64,000 nt of DNA from Plantago ovata (lineage: Eukaryota > Streptophyta > Magnoliopsida > Lamiales > Plantaginaceae). Location: positions 45,816,870-45,880,869 of the forward strand of contig CM051456.1 of the NCBI GenBank assembly GCA_028274465.1. Direction: 5' to 3'. The translations under genes and the position numbers were made by a program. The notes under the pieces were generated by a model. That model searched no databases. It was not told the origin of the DNA and worked only from the letters and a program-made list of their open reading frames with translations. Positions 1 to 9,506 of this stretch are shown in pieces; position 1 is the stretch's first letter, and each line of letters begins with the position of its first letter.

Positions 1-73
1 AAGCAAATTTTGACCGGACCAAACTTCCTAGATTGGATCAGGAATATATGTTTGGTGCTGAGGTACGAAAGGA

Positions 74-856
74 TTGAGTACGTCTTGGACGAGGCTAATC
101 CCGTGTGTCCCGAGAATCAGACTGCCGATCAAGTTGCTGATTTGGAATCAAGCCAACAAGGCAAGGTCTGATAAGCATCATGAGGATGCTAGATCCGCGC
201 AGTGTATTATGCTGGTGGCAATGAGCAATGAGCTGCAGAGGCAACATGAAAGCATGTTGTCGCATGAGATGTTGAAGCATCATGAGTCGGTCTTTAAGAC
301 GACAACTAGAAGTGTTGAATTTGATTTGATCAAAGAGATACACAGATGCAAGCTCAATGAAGGAGGGAACATGTCTGAACATGTTCTCAAGATGAGAATA
401 AGATCATGGTGATCTTTGTCCTTCAATCATTGCCAAGTTCGTATTCGCAGTTCATCATTAACCACCATGAATGCGAAGGACGTAACACTGCCCGAACTCC
501 ATAATCTGCTGAAGACATATGATCAAACTCTTCCTAAGAAGGAAAAGTCGATCATGTTTGTTGGGCAACCGTCTAACCGAAACCCGAGAAACAAAGGTGC
601 TAAGGGTAAGGGAAAGTCAGGAGCCAAGGCTAACACTTCGAGTGATAAGCCTAAGCGTCTGAACCAGAAAAGGAAGTTCAAGAGAAGCGGAACGGTACAC
701 ACAGATGAATGTCATTTCTGTAAGCAGAAAGGACATTGGAAGAAAGATTGCCATAAGCTGAGGGCAGATCAAGCTAAGAAGCCACCGGCTTCTAGCTCAG
801 GTATGTTTGTTATTGCAATCCAGCTGAAGCCAAACGCGTTCGACGCAGCAAGATAG
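74..856 (+). pseudogene. Copia-1 Gag region with CCHC zinc knuckle
   Basis: This is the Gag part of Copia-1, which in intact relatives forms the virus-like particle and binds the RNA. A basic lysine/arginine-rich stretch precedes a CCHC zinc knuckle reading CHFCKQKGHWKKDC at about 715-757, the usual C-x2-C-x4-H-x4-C spacing. The upstream part matches the helical Gag domain of plant Copia elements only loosely. The region is a fossil and not continuous. The knuckle makes the Gag call firm; the exact Gag start is not visible. Confidence 0.8.
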
Positions 857-1079
857 GTTTACCTTCAGGACAATGTTTGGAACTTGATAACGTTTATTTT
901 GTTTCATCCATTGTCAAAAATATTATTTCCATTCCATTGTTGGACAACTGGGGTTTTTCCTAATACTTGTTATTTTTCATTAAATGACCAGTATTATGGA
1001 AAGGCTCGCTTAGTGAATGGTTTATATATTTTGCAAAGTAGTCTACCTTTATTTCAAATACATAACAAACAACCGTCTT

Positions 1080-1600
1080 CAAGTAGGAAGAATAATCCAT
1101 CTTATCTATGGCATTGTTGGCTAGGCCATATCAATGAAACACGGATTCAAAGACTAAGGAAGTTGGACTACTTAGAACCATTTGATTTTGGATCATATGG
1201 TACGTGTGAATCATGTGTTAAGGGTAAGATGACGAACAAACCTTTTGTTGGACAAGGTGTTCGTGCCACTCGCTGCTTAGAGCTCATACATACCGATGTA
1301 TGTGGACTTTTTAAAGTCCATGCGCGTGGGGGTTATCCTTACTTCGTTACCTTTACTGACGATTTCTTAAGGTATGGATATATTTATCTTATGAACAATA
1401 AATCCGAGACCTTTGGGAAATTCAAGGAGTTTAGGAATGAGGTCGAGAATGAAATGAACCTAAGGATAGTCACTCTTCGATCAGATCGAGGAGGTGAATA
1501 CCTTAGTGAAGAATTTATCGACTACTTGAAGGAAAATAGAATTCAATCGCAATGGAACACCACAGTTAAAATGGTGTTTCTGAGAGAAGGAATCGAACCC
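1080..1600 (+). pseudogene. Copia-1 GAG-pre-integrase and integrase core
   Basis: The zinc-binding pre-integrase segment is visible as WHCWLGH followed by CESCVKGK. The start of the rve integrase core follows, with the catalytic aspartate context HTDVCG, the block FVTFTDD and the downstream LRSDRGGEY. Integrase would insert the cDNA into host DNA. The region belongs to Copia-1 and is a broken fossil. The order pre-integrase, integrase, then RT downstream places the element in Ty1/Copia rather than Ty3/Gypsy. Confidence 0.88.
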
Positions 1601-1639
1601 TGTTAGAACCCGCAAAGGTATGGCATCGATCACGATGAA

Positions 1640-2622
1640 ACCTTTTCACCGGTAGCAAAATTGATGTCCATTCGAATTCTACTTGCGATAGCTGCCTACT
1701 ATGATTATGAGATCTGGCAGATGGATGTAAAGACTGCCTTCCTCAATGGCAACCTTGAGGAAGAGGTCTATATGGTACAGCCGGATGGTTTTATTAGTAA
1801 AACCAGGCCAACTGCTGTATGCAAATTACAAAGATCCATCTATGGGCTAAAGCAAGCGTCTAGCAGCTGGAATATCCGCTTTGATGAAGCTGTCAAATCG
1901 TTTGACTTTATCAGAAGAAAGGAAGATCCCTGTGTCTACACTAGGCACAGCGACAAGGGAGTCGTTTTCATGATCATCCATGTTGATGACATTTTGATAA
2001 TGGGAAACAATGTCTCTATGCTAGAAGAGACTAAAGTTTGGTTATCAAGTACCTTCTCAATGAAGGACTTGGGTGAACATCCTAGGGATCAAGATCTATA
2101 GAGATAGATCCAAGAGGATGTTAGGATTGACACAGTCCACCTACATCGACAAAATACAGAAGCGTTATAAGATGGACGACTCAAAGAGAGGCTTTCTCCC
2201 AACTAGGCATGGGATTGTCTTATCAGTTAAGGATAGTCCTAAAACTGATGAAGAAAGAAAAGCAATGAGTCGTGTGCCCTATGCTTCGGCAGTAGGGTCT
2301 ATAATGTATGCAATGAATTGCACAAGGCCCGATGTGGCATATGCGCTTAGTGTCACTTGTCGACACCAACAGAATCCAGGAGTACCTCACTGGACTGCTG
2401 TAAAGAACATTCTTAAGTACCTTCGACGGACTAAGGAGATGTTCTTGGTGTTTGGTGGAGAACCAGAATTAAAGATGTCTGGTTATGTCGACGCTGGATT
2501 TGAATCAGATCCTGATGACTTTGAGTCACAGACAGGATACGTATTCAAATTGAACGGTGGAGCTATCTGTTGGAAGAGTTCTAAGCAAGCCACGATTGCT
2601 GACTCATCCACAGAAGCCGAGT
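1640..2622 (+). pseudogene. Copia-1 reverse transcriptase and RNase H
   Basis: The reverse transcriptase (RVT_2 type) is shown by QMDVKTAFLNG, KLQRSIYGLKQA and the catalytic block HVDDILIMGNN (the xVDD motif). RNase H follows, with the block TRPDVAYAL and, near the end, GGAICWKSSKQ with STEAEY. This last motif is where Gypsy-A entered; the remainder of RNase H lies beyond it, from 9162. The region is nearly the same as the corresponding part of Copia-2 at 12030-13030, so the two copies are close relatives. It is a broken fossil. Confidence 0.9.
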
Positions 2623-2626
2623 ACAT

Positions 2627-4028
2627 TGATGAACGTATTTTTGACGCGTTCATCTTGTCTTTTTACCTTCTTTTGCTACCTTTTAGCCTTGTTTTTTGGT
2701 TAGTTTTGTAGAATAGTGTCACGTTTATTGTTTTCTGCATTTCCAGGCACTTAGGAACGAAATGGCGTTTTTGGAGCTAAAGACGAGCTTTTTTGATAGA
2801 AAATGGCCCCGTTGAAGTTCCTTGATCTCCACGGCTTGTTCGTGAGTGTTTGAGCATCAATAAGCATTGAGAAGGATGAGTCCAAGGCACCCGAGGGCCG
2901 TACGAGGGCAAAAAGATTGAGTTGGAAGACAAAAATCTGCCCAGGAGCCAAGCTAAGCGCCTGGAATAGTGAAGCGCTCCGCTTCATTTTCCAGGAGTTT
3001 TGGCACAGCAGCCAAGCGAAGCGCTTGGAGGGCCCAAGCGCTTCGCTTGCCAAGCGCTCCGCTTGGCCTCTCCAAGCGGTCCGCTTGGCAGCGGTTACGT
3101 TTTCGGATTTTCCTTCTTAAATCTGATCTTCAGTTACTTTTTCCATACTTTTGAACATTGGCTTCGTTTTGGCAGAGCTGCTAAGCCCCAAAACTCAGAG
3201 AAAACTCAGATTACATTGTATTTTAGATTGGATTAAAGGTTTTGGCATAGGATTGCATCCATTGTTTCATCTACGGAGAGGTTTTCATCAATACCCACCG
3301 ATTAGTGACAGCTTGGTGGTAACATTGTATCATTATCTCTTGTCTAGTAGTTTGATTTGATGTATTCTATTTACGATTCATATGATTTGATGTCTATGTT
3401 GATGAATATGAGTAGCTAAATCCTTTGTGTTGGTGGTAGAATGTAGAATATGCATGCTATGGGTTATGTTTATGCTTACATGAGATTGTGATTCAATCTT
3501 GCTGCAAATTCCTTCATATGATTCTTAGTTGCCTATAAAATATATTCGAATTGAGTATAGTGACAAACTCTTGGTCAACGAAAGCTATAGGATTGTATGT
3601 TAGAGATTTGCAGCATGCTAGATAAATGGTGTTAGTGGCAAGCACCTCTAAAGTATTGATAGTGGTCTTTTATGATGAGTGTCTTGAAAGTTACCTAGAC
3701 GAGTTGCTTAGCAGACTTGATCGAAGGTTTTACGCACTGAACTTGTGAGCATATTCGTAACCCATGCATGTGTATTTGATTTCTACCACCAACCGTTTTC
3801 CAAACTTGATTACAACAATCTGATTTCTCGTTGCTTTGTTCTAAGAAAACAATTCTATAAACACTTGAACACGTGGTCTGAAATAACTAGCAAAAACCAC
3901 AAACAAAGCCACCTTAGGTCCCGAGAGAACGACACTCGGGGACAACTTGCCATTGCACTCTAGTTTGTGTAGTGATAAGTGTTCTTTGGCTATTAAACAA
4001 ATTTAATTGGTGAAAAACGACATCATCA
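2627..4028 (+). repeat. Gypsy-A 5' LTR (1402 bp)
   Basis: It begins TGATGAACG, ends ACATCATCA and is a near-copy of 7757-9156. Terminal inverted bases are TGATG/CATCA. A cluster of AAGCG/CGCTT palindromes lies about 315-465 bases in. Short reading frames inside it are repeated in the other LTR and look incidental. Confidence 0.95.
2941..3092 (+). repeat. Palindrome cluster (AAGCGnnnCGCTT) in Gypsy-A 5' LTR
   Basis: At least five short inverted repeats of the form CCAAGCG(n)CGCTTGG, with small variations, lie side by side. The same kind of cluster is in the 3' LTR (8072-8222), in the non-coding internal region (6071-6222), and in the solo LTR at 62782-62861. Function is unknown. Inference: a promoter or enhancer cassette, or a structured RNA signal. 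Confidence 0.8.
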
Positions 4029-4031
4029 ATT

Positions 4032-4049
4032 TGGCGCCGTTTTCGGGGA
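4032..4049 (+). promoter_or_regulatory. Gypsy-A primer-binding site, tRNA-Asp type
   Basis: TGGCGCCGTTTTCGGGGA starts three bases after the 5' LTR. It resembles the complement of the 3' end of plant tRNA-Asp (TGGCGCCGTTGCCGGGGA), with two differences. Such a site is typical of Athila/Tat elements. Confidence 0.75.
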
Positions 4050-4141
4050 CTTAACTCCTTTGGTTGGTGTTTTTGTTTTGGTTTTTCAGCCAACATCAAC
4101 TTGTATGAGTGTTGTGTTGATTGCACTAGATTTCAGGCGAG

Positions 4142-5865
4142 ATGGCTGAGCAACCACTGAAGTTACTCTCAAAAGTTACGGTTGGGCCTAGTGGTCCAGC
4201 TATTGTTCTCAATGATGCAACGAGGAATCTGGAGCTTAAAGGACACGTGTTCCAGCAATTACCCAAGTTCTATGGCATGGACAATGAGGACGTCATTGGG
4301 TATTTGAATGACTTAGAGAATTTCGTGCTCTACTTGCCTAGACCGAATGATGGAATTACTGATGATGATTTGCGGATGAAGGTTTTCGCTATGGGAGTTG
4401 GGGATAGAGCGAAGGCTTGGTTGAGATCCTTAGAAGCTGGATCTTTGACCACATGGCTCAAGTGTTTGAAAAATTTATGGATCGGTATTATCCCGCTTCC
4501 AAGACTATGGTTATGAAGAGACAAATCAGCACTTTTGAGCAGAAGTATGATGAAGCTTTCCATGAGGCTTATGATCGGTTTAAGGGGTTGCAATATCGGT
4601 GCCCACATCACGGCTTCGATGGAGGTCAGCTCATCGAATTCTTCTATAATGGTTTGCATCCTGGTGTTCAAGCACAAGTGGATAGCATTTGTGGAGGAAG
4701 CATGGGAGAGTTGTTTCCGAGTCAAGCTCAAGCTAAGTTGGATATAATGTACCGGAATTCTTAGAACCGGAATATAAGAGCCAAGATTCATTCAAAAGAA
4801 CCTAGAGAAGAACCCATAGCGGCTTCTAAAGAGAAAGTGGGTCGTGGTGATGACTATGAGCAAGGATTCGCCAGTCAACGTCAACATGCTGAGGTAAACT
4901 ATGGGGTACCCGGATATGCTCCATCCTCTTTGGTCGCCATGGTGCAAAGCTTGGTAGAAAAGACCGACAAGTTTATGGAATCTTATTACAAGAATCAGGC
5001 TATGAACGAGAAGCGGTTTGAGAACTTGGAGGCTAGTACTTCTTCTCTTAACAGGAAGTTGCAAGAGCTCATTGATAGAGGAGCTAGTCCTGAGCAAGAG
5101 AAGCTTTTGGGTAATACCGAGAGAGCTATGGCCATCACGGTGGTGACTAATATTCCAATTGAGATCACGGTCACAAGAGAAGGAGCACGAGTAGAGGTTC
5201 CAAGTAGCAAGAAAATCTCTGAGCCTTGCGTTGCTAACGAGGAGCCTAAACCCTCTATGGTTGAGGAAGAAGCTTCACATATTGAAGAAGAAAGCTCATC
5301 GTCTGAGGATGAGATGGTGGAAGTACCCGCACTTGAGAGCTTCGATGTGGAAATCGGTCTTGGCACGAAGGATGGTATATTGGCTACATTGGACACAGGA
5401 GCTGGAGTCAATGTCTTGCCGATGAATGTGTATGAAGAATCCCGGTTGACTGGTTTGAAGCCTATGAAAGCTATGGTTCAACTTGCTGATGGGTCTATGA
5501 GGAGACATTTGGGAGTTCTCGAAGACTTGGTTATTAGAGTTGTCGGTGTTGAGGTGAAGACGAGCTTCATAGTTATGCCGACTTCGGAAGCCAATCTTAA
5601 GGATGTGGTCCTGTTGGGAAGAGCCTTCATCAATAAGGTGCACATGGTGATTGACATGTACCGTCGTACATGTAGTTTTGAGGTAGATGGCAAGCGACAC
5701 ATGTTGCGAGCCATTGTTAATTCATGTGTTGAGAAGACTTGCACTAACAAACTTATAGGATACTTTGGTCCTCTATTCCTTCGTTCAAATGTGCAGGGAT
5801 TTCACCGATTAAAGAGGGCATTGATGGGGAAGTCTAGTACCCAATATGAATTCAACCCCAATTGA
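4142..5865 (+). pseudogene. Gypsy-A Gag and aspartic protease
   Basis: The first part is a Gag of the Retrotrans_gag type, with blocks such as AKAWLRSLEAGSLTTW and RYYPASKT and the YDRFKGLQYRCPHHGF region. An acidic linker follows, then a retropepsin domain with the active-site motif LDTGAGVNVLP at about 5389-5421 and the downstream block VVLLGRAFINK. The reading region ends shortly after the protease, and no polymerase follows. The layout is that of a Gag-Pro element, expected to depend on a partner for polymerase. About one or two breaks are present. Codon usage is ordinary for plant elements. Confidence 0.85.
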
Positions 5866-6070
5866 GCCTTGAAGAGTCGAGCCAACGACGTGTAAACAAA
5901 GGCGCTTCTCGGGAGGCAACCCGAGGTGGTAAGTGTTTTGCATTTAGTTAGCTTTCTTTGTGTTTGTAGTTGTGGCCTGTGTGCCTTTTGTCGTGATTCG
6001 TTTAGTCTAGTGTTTGTCTTGGTGCCTTAGGTGATTAAGATAGGAAAAAACATCGAAAATCTGGAAACAG

Positions 6071-6222
6071 AGCCAAGCAAAGCGCTTGGAACGGCCAAGC
6101 GGTCCGCTTGAAATTTCAGTAAATCAAAAAGTTTACTGGAATTTCAAGCGGAGCGCCTGGAGCCTCCCAAGCGCTCCGCTTGACAAGCGGACCGCTTGGC
6201 TCCCGCCAAGCGGTCCGCCTGG
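6071..6222 (+). repeat. Internal palindrome cluster in Gypsy-A
   Basis: Several CCAAGCG/CGCTTGG inverted repeats of the same type as in the LTRs lie here, well away from either LTR. The surrounding sequence is not an LTR copy, so the cluster itself has been reused or duplicated. Confidence 0.75.
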
Positions 6223-6394
6223 ACCCTGTACCCAGATTTTCCTCGTTTTTTCCATTCTTCTCACCTTTGTGCACCCGTTTTCACATGTTTCTTGAGTCCT
6301 TTCAGGTACTACTCATATGTAGGAGATTGGACACGAACCTTTATCTCAGGGAAGTGTAATTTCAATCCAATTTTTCCTTTTCATTCAACTTTTC

Positions 6395-6435
6395 TTTGCT
6401 CGAGGACGAGCAAAAGTTTAGGTTTGGGGAGGGGG
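6395..6435 (+). repeat. Hairpin plus purine tract module 1 (Gypsy-A)
   Basis: A perfect stem TTTGCTC/GAGCAAA (6395-6414, loop GAGGAC region) is followed at once by AGGTTTGGGGAGGGGG. The module resembles the tract in front of the 3' LTR. Confidence 0.65.
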
Positions 6436-7016
6436 TATTGGATTTTCAGTACTATATGCTTGTGTGGTTCGTACATGCCTGATTTTACTCAAGTTCATGT
6501 GATTTGTCGTGTTTTTTCAAATTTTTGCATGCATATCATCCATAGATTAGTTGTTGCACGTTGTGTGTGGAGTTTATTACCAAGTCTTTTGAATTTTTTT
6601 ATTGAGTAGACTAAGTGTTTATGAGCATTGATCATATGTTGCATCACTTTGCAAGTAGTTTGAGGCTTGTCTCGCTTGGTTTGTCACATTCGCATGTGCA
6701 CTAGTTAAGCTTAGTAGTCTCGACATCACCTTGAGTGGTGTTTCTTCTGTTGCGGTTTACGATGGCCTTATGAAATGATGCACGTTCGAGTCTATGGTTG
6801 TAACCCGTGTAATTATGTACGTAAGAGGCGACAAGTTTTTCACCTCGATTAGAGATTGCCAAATGCCTAGGAAGGAGGTAGTGTGAGGTGTGTGATTCCT
6901 TGTATTAAACCTATTCTATCGGGGAGGGGGTTGCCTTATTGATCTTGTCTTTCGTCCTTGAGTCGTTGTAAAGTTTTCTTTTTCTTTTTTATTTTTATTT
7001 TTGTTTTTTGTCCCAA

Positions 7017-7045
7017 CCTATTCTTTCGAATAGGTTTGGGGAGGT
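7017..7045 (+). repeat. Hairpin plus purine tract module 2 (Gypsy-A)
   Basis: A stem CCTATTC/GAATAGG (7017-7034) runs directly into GGTTTGGGGAGG. The stem sequence differs from modules 1 and 3, but the design and the purine tract are the same. Confidence 0.6.
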
Positions 7046-7719
7046 GTTTTGGACATTTAGTACTGCTGCTTGACCCTATATATAAATAAAAAACAATAAA
7101 AAATAAAAAAGAGAGAAAGAGAAAAGGAAAACAAAAAGAAGTTAAAAAAAAAAGGGAAATAAAGAATAAGACCCAAAAAGCAAAAGAAGGGTCGTTGCAA
7201 GCCAAAAAGCAGTCTAGTAAAGTGTCAAGTGTCATGTAAATATTTGTTATTGTGAAGTTATCGAGTTGTAAATTCTATCTTTCGTTTCGTGTCGCCTTTG
7301 TCCAAGGCCTGTTCTTGACCACCCTCGTCTTGCTATTCAAGAAGTGGTTGAAAGAGGCTCATTCTTGAGAGTCTGGGTAGAATAGGGGAGTGTTATCTTT
7401 CAAAGGGAACCCTCCTTCGTTTGATGAGAGCCAGTATTGGTTCGCCGTCTCTTGAGGAAAAGTCTCGCTTGGTGAACAGTAGTATGATAACAAGCATCAT
7501 TGTGTCGTCACTGACCAGGTCCAGGTAGAAGATGTTACGAGAGACTCCTTTGTTTAACCAAGTGCACATGAGAATGTGTATATTCGAAATCGAGGCATTC
7601 TTCAACCTACTTGCATGTCATGCCCATTTGGTTTTGTTCATAAGCATTTGGTAGATTCAATAGATTAGTTCACTTTACTTGGCATGAGACTCCTTTTGTG
7701 TTGCATTTAGGATAGTTTG

Positions 7720-7756
7720 TTGCTTGAGGACAAGCAAAGGTTTGGTTTGGGGAGTT
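7720..7756 (+). promoter_or_regulatory. Gypsy-A polypurine tract with upstream hairpin (module 3)
   Basis: A stem TTGCTT/AAGCAA (7720-7737) is followed by GGTTTGGTTTGGGGAG immediately before the 3' LTR. By position this is the polypurine tract that primes plus-strand DNA synthesis. Confidence 0.75.
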
Positions 7757-9156
7757 TGATGAACGTATTTTTGACGCGTTCATCTTGTCTTTTTTACCTT
7801 CTTTTTCTATCTTTTAGCCTTGTTTTTGGGTTAGTTTTGTAGAATAGTGTCACGTTTATTGTTTTCTGCATTTCCAGGCACTTAGGAACGAAATTGTGTT
7901 TTTGGAGCTAAAAACGAGTTTTTTTGATAGAAAATGGCCCCGTTGAAGTTCCATGATCTCCACGGCTTGTTCGTGAGTGTTTGAGCATCAATAAGCATTG
8001 AAAAGGATGAGTCCAAGGCACCGAGGGCCGTACGAGGACAAAAAGATTGAGTTGAAAGACAAAAATCTGCCCAGGAGCCAAGCTAAGCGCCTGGAATAGT
8101 GAAGCGCTCCGCTTCATTTTCCAGGAGTTTTGGCACAGCAGCCAAGCGAAGCGCTTGGAGGACCCAAGCGCTTCGCTTGCCAAGCGCTCCGCTTGGCCTC
8201 ACCAAGCGGTCCTCTTGGCAGCGGTTACGTTTTCGGATTTTCCTTCTTAAATCTGATCTTCAGTTACTTTTTCTAGACTTTTGAACATTGGCTTCGTTTT
8301 GGCAGAGCTGCTAAGCCCCAAAACTCAGAGAAAACTCAGATTACATTCTATTTAGATTGGATTAAAGGTTTTGGCATAGGATTGCATCCATTGTTTCATC
8401 TACGGAGAGGTTTTCATCAATACCCACCGATTAGTGACAGCTTGGTGGTAACATTGTATCATTATCTCTTTCTAGTAGTTTGATTTGATGTATTCTATTT
8501 ACAATGCATATGATTTGATGTCTATGTTGATGAATATGAGTAGCTAAATCCTTTGTGTTGGTGGTAGAATGTAGAATATGCATGCTATGGGTAATGTTTA
8601 TGCTTACATGAGATTGTGATTCAATCTTGCTGCAAATTCCTTCATATGATTCTTAGTTGCCTATAAAATATATTCGAATTGAGTATAGTGACAAACTCTT
8701 GGTCAATGAAAGCTATAGGATTGTATGTTAGAGATTTGCAGCATGCTACATAAATGGTGTTAGTGACAAGCACCTCTAAAGTATTGATAATGGTCTTTTA
8801 TGATGAGTGTCTTGAAAGTTACCTAGACGAGTTGCTTAGCAGACTTGATCGAAGGTTTTACGCACTGAACTTGTGAGCATATTCGTAACCCATGCATGTG
8901 TATTTGATTTCTACCACCAACCGTTTTCCAAACTTGATTACAACAATCTGATTTCTCGTTGCTTTGTTCTAAGAAAACAATTCTATAAACACTTGAACAC
9001 GTTGTCTGAAATAACTAGCAAAAACCACAAACAAAGCCACGTTAGGTCCCGAGAGAACGACACTCGGGGACAACTTGCCATTGCACTCTAGTTTGTGTAC
9101 TGATAAGTGTTCTTTGGCTATTAAACAAATTTAATTGGTGAAAAACGACATCATCA
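7757..9156 (+). repeat. Gypsy-A 3' LTR (1400 bp)
   Basis: It is a near-copy of 2627-4028 with the same ends (TGATGAACG to CATCATCA), followed by TACAT, the second target duplication. About 2-3% of positions differ from the 5' LTR by eye. Confidence 0.95.
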
Positions 9157-9161
9157 TACAT

Positions 9162-9492
9162 TGCTGGATCAGAAGCTTCGAAAGAAGCTGTCTGGATTTC
9201 AGAGTTCTTGAAGGAATTGAGGGTTGTTCCTGCTCCTAGTCCAATAACGATTTATTGGGACAATACGGGCGCCGTCGCTCAAGCTAAGGAGCCTAGATCT
9301 ACAAACAAGAACGTACATGTACTTACAAAGTATCACGTTATACGTGAGATTATTGATAGAGGATAAGTTAGTATAGAACGTGTCTCTACCACGGACAACG
9401 TGGCAGATCCTTTCACCAAGGTCTTATCAGTGGAAGTCCACTTAAGACATTATGCTAATCTGGGTATTATGCATAAAGGTGACTGGCTCTAG
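9162..9492 (+). pseudogene. Copia-1 RNase H, distal part
   Basis: This continues the Copia-1 RNase H after the Gypsy-A insertion and matches 13040-13376 of Copia-2. Encoded blocks include SPITIYWDNTGAVAQAKEPR and the end motif NVADPFTK. It is followed by AAGTGGGAGAT, the polypurine tract, and then the LTR. It is a broken fossil. Confidence 0.85.
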
Positions 9493-9506
9493 TCCAAGTG
9501 GGAGAT

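Larger units (their letters stand above)
5866..7756 (+). other. Gypsy-A non-coding 3' internal region
   Basis: No domain was found on either strand. It begins with the motif GGGAGGCAACCCGAG after CGAGCCAACGACGTG, which is typical of Athila/Tat elements downstream of their coding region. It then holds a palindrome cluster (6071-6222), three hairpin plus GGTTTGGGGAG modules (6395-6435, 7017-7045, 7720-7756) and a T-rich then A-rich stretch (about 6970-7170). Confidence 0.7.
2627..9156 (+). mobile_element. Gypsy-A: Gag-protease-only LTR retrotransposon (Athila/Tat-like)
   Basis: A complete LTR element of about 6.5 kb is flanked by the 5-bp target duplication TACAT (2622-2626 and 9157-9161). The LTRs start TGATG and end CATCA. 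A tRNA-Asp-like primer site follows the 5' LTR and a purine-rich tract precedes the 3' LTR. The internal 3.7 kb encodes only Gag and an aspartic protease; I found no RT, RNase H or integrase. It is therefore probably non-autonomous, the TR-GAG type. Gag shows about one or two breaks. The LTRs differ at roughly 33 sites in 1400 by eye (about 2.4%), suggesting an insertion around one million years ago at a usual plant rate. Confidence 0.93.

Noticed and set aside
2941-3092. Palindrome cluster as a CRISPR array or bacterial terminators
   Set aside because: There are no regular spacers, the context is a plant LTR, and the units are adjoining inverted repeats of variable length.
3745-3963. A 72-residue frame present at 3745 and 8873
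   Set aside because: It lies in both Gypsy-A LTRs and has no recognised domain. LTR duplication explains its recurrence.
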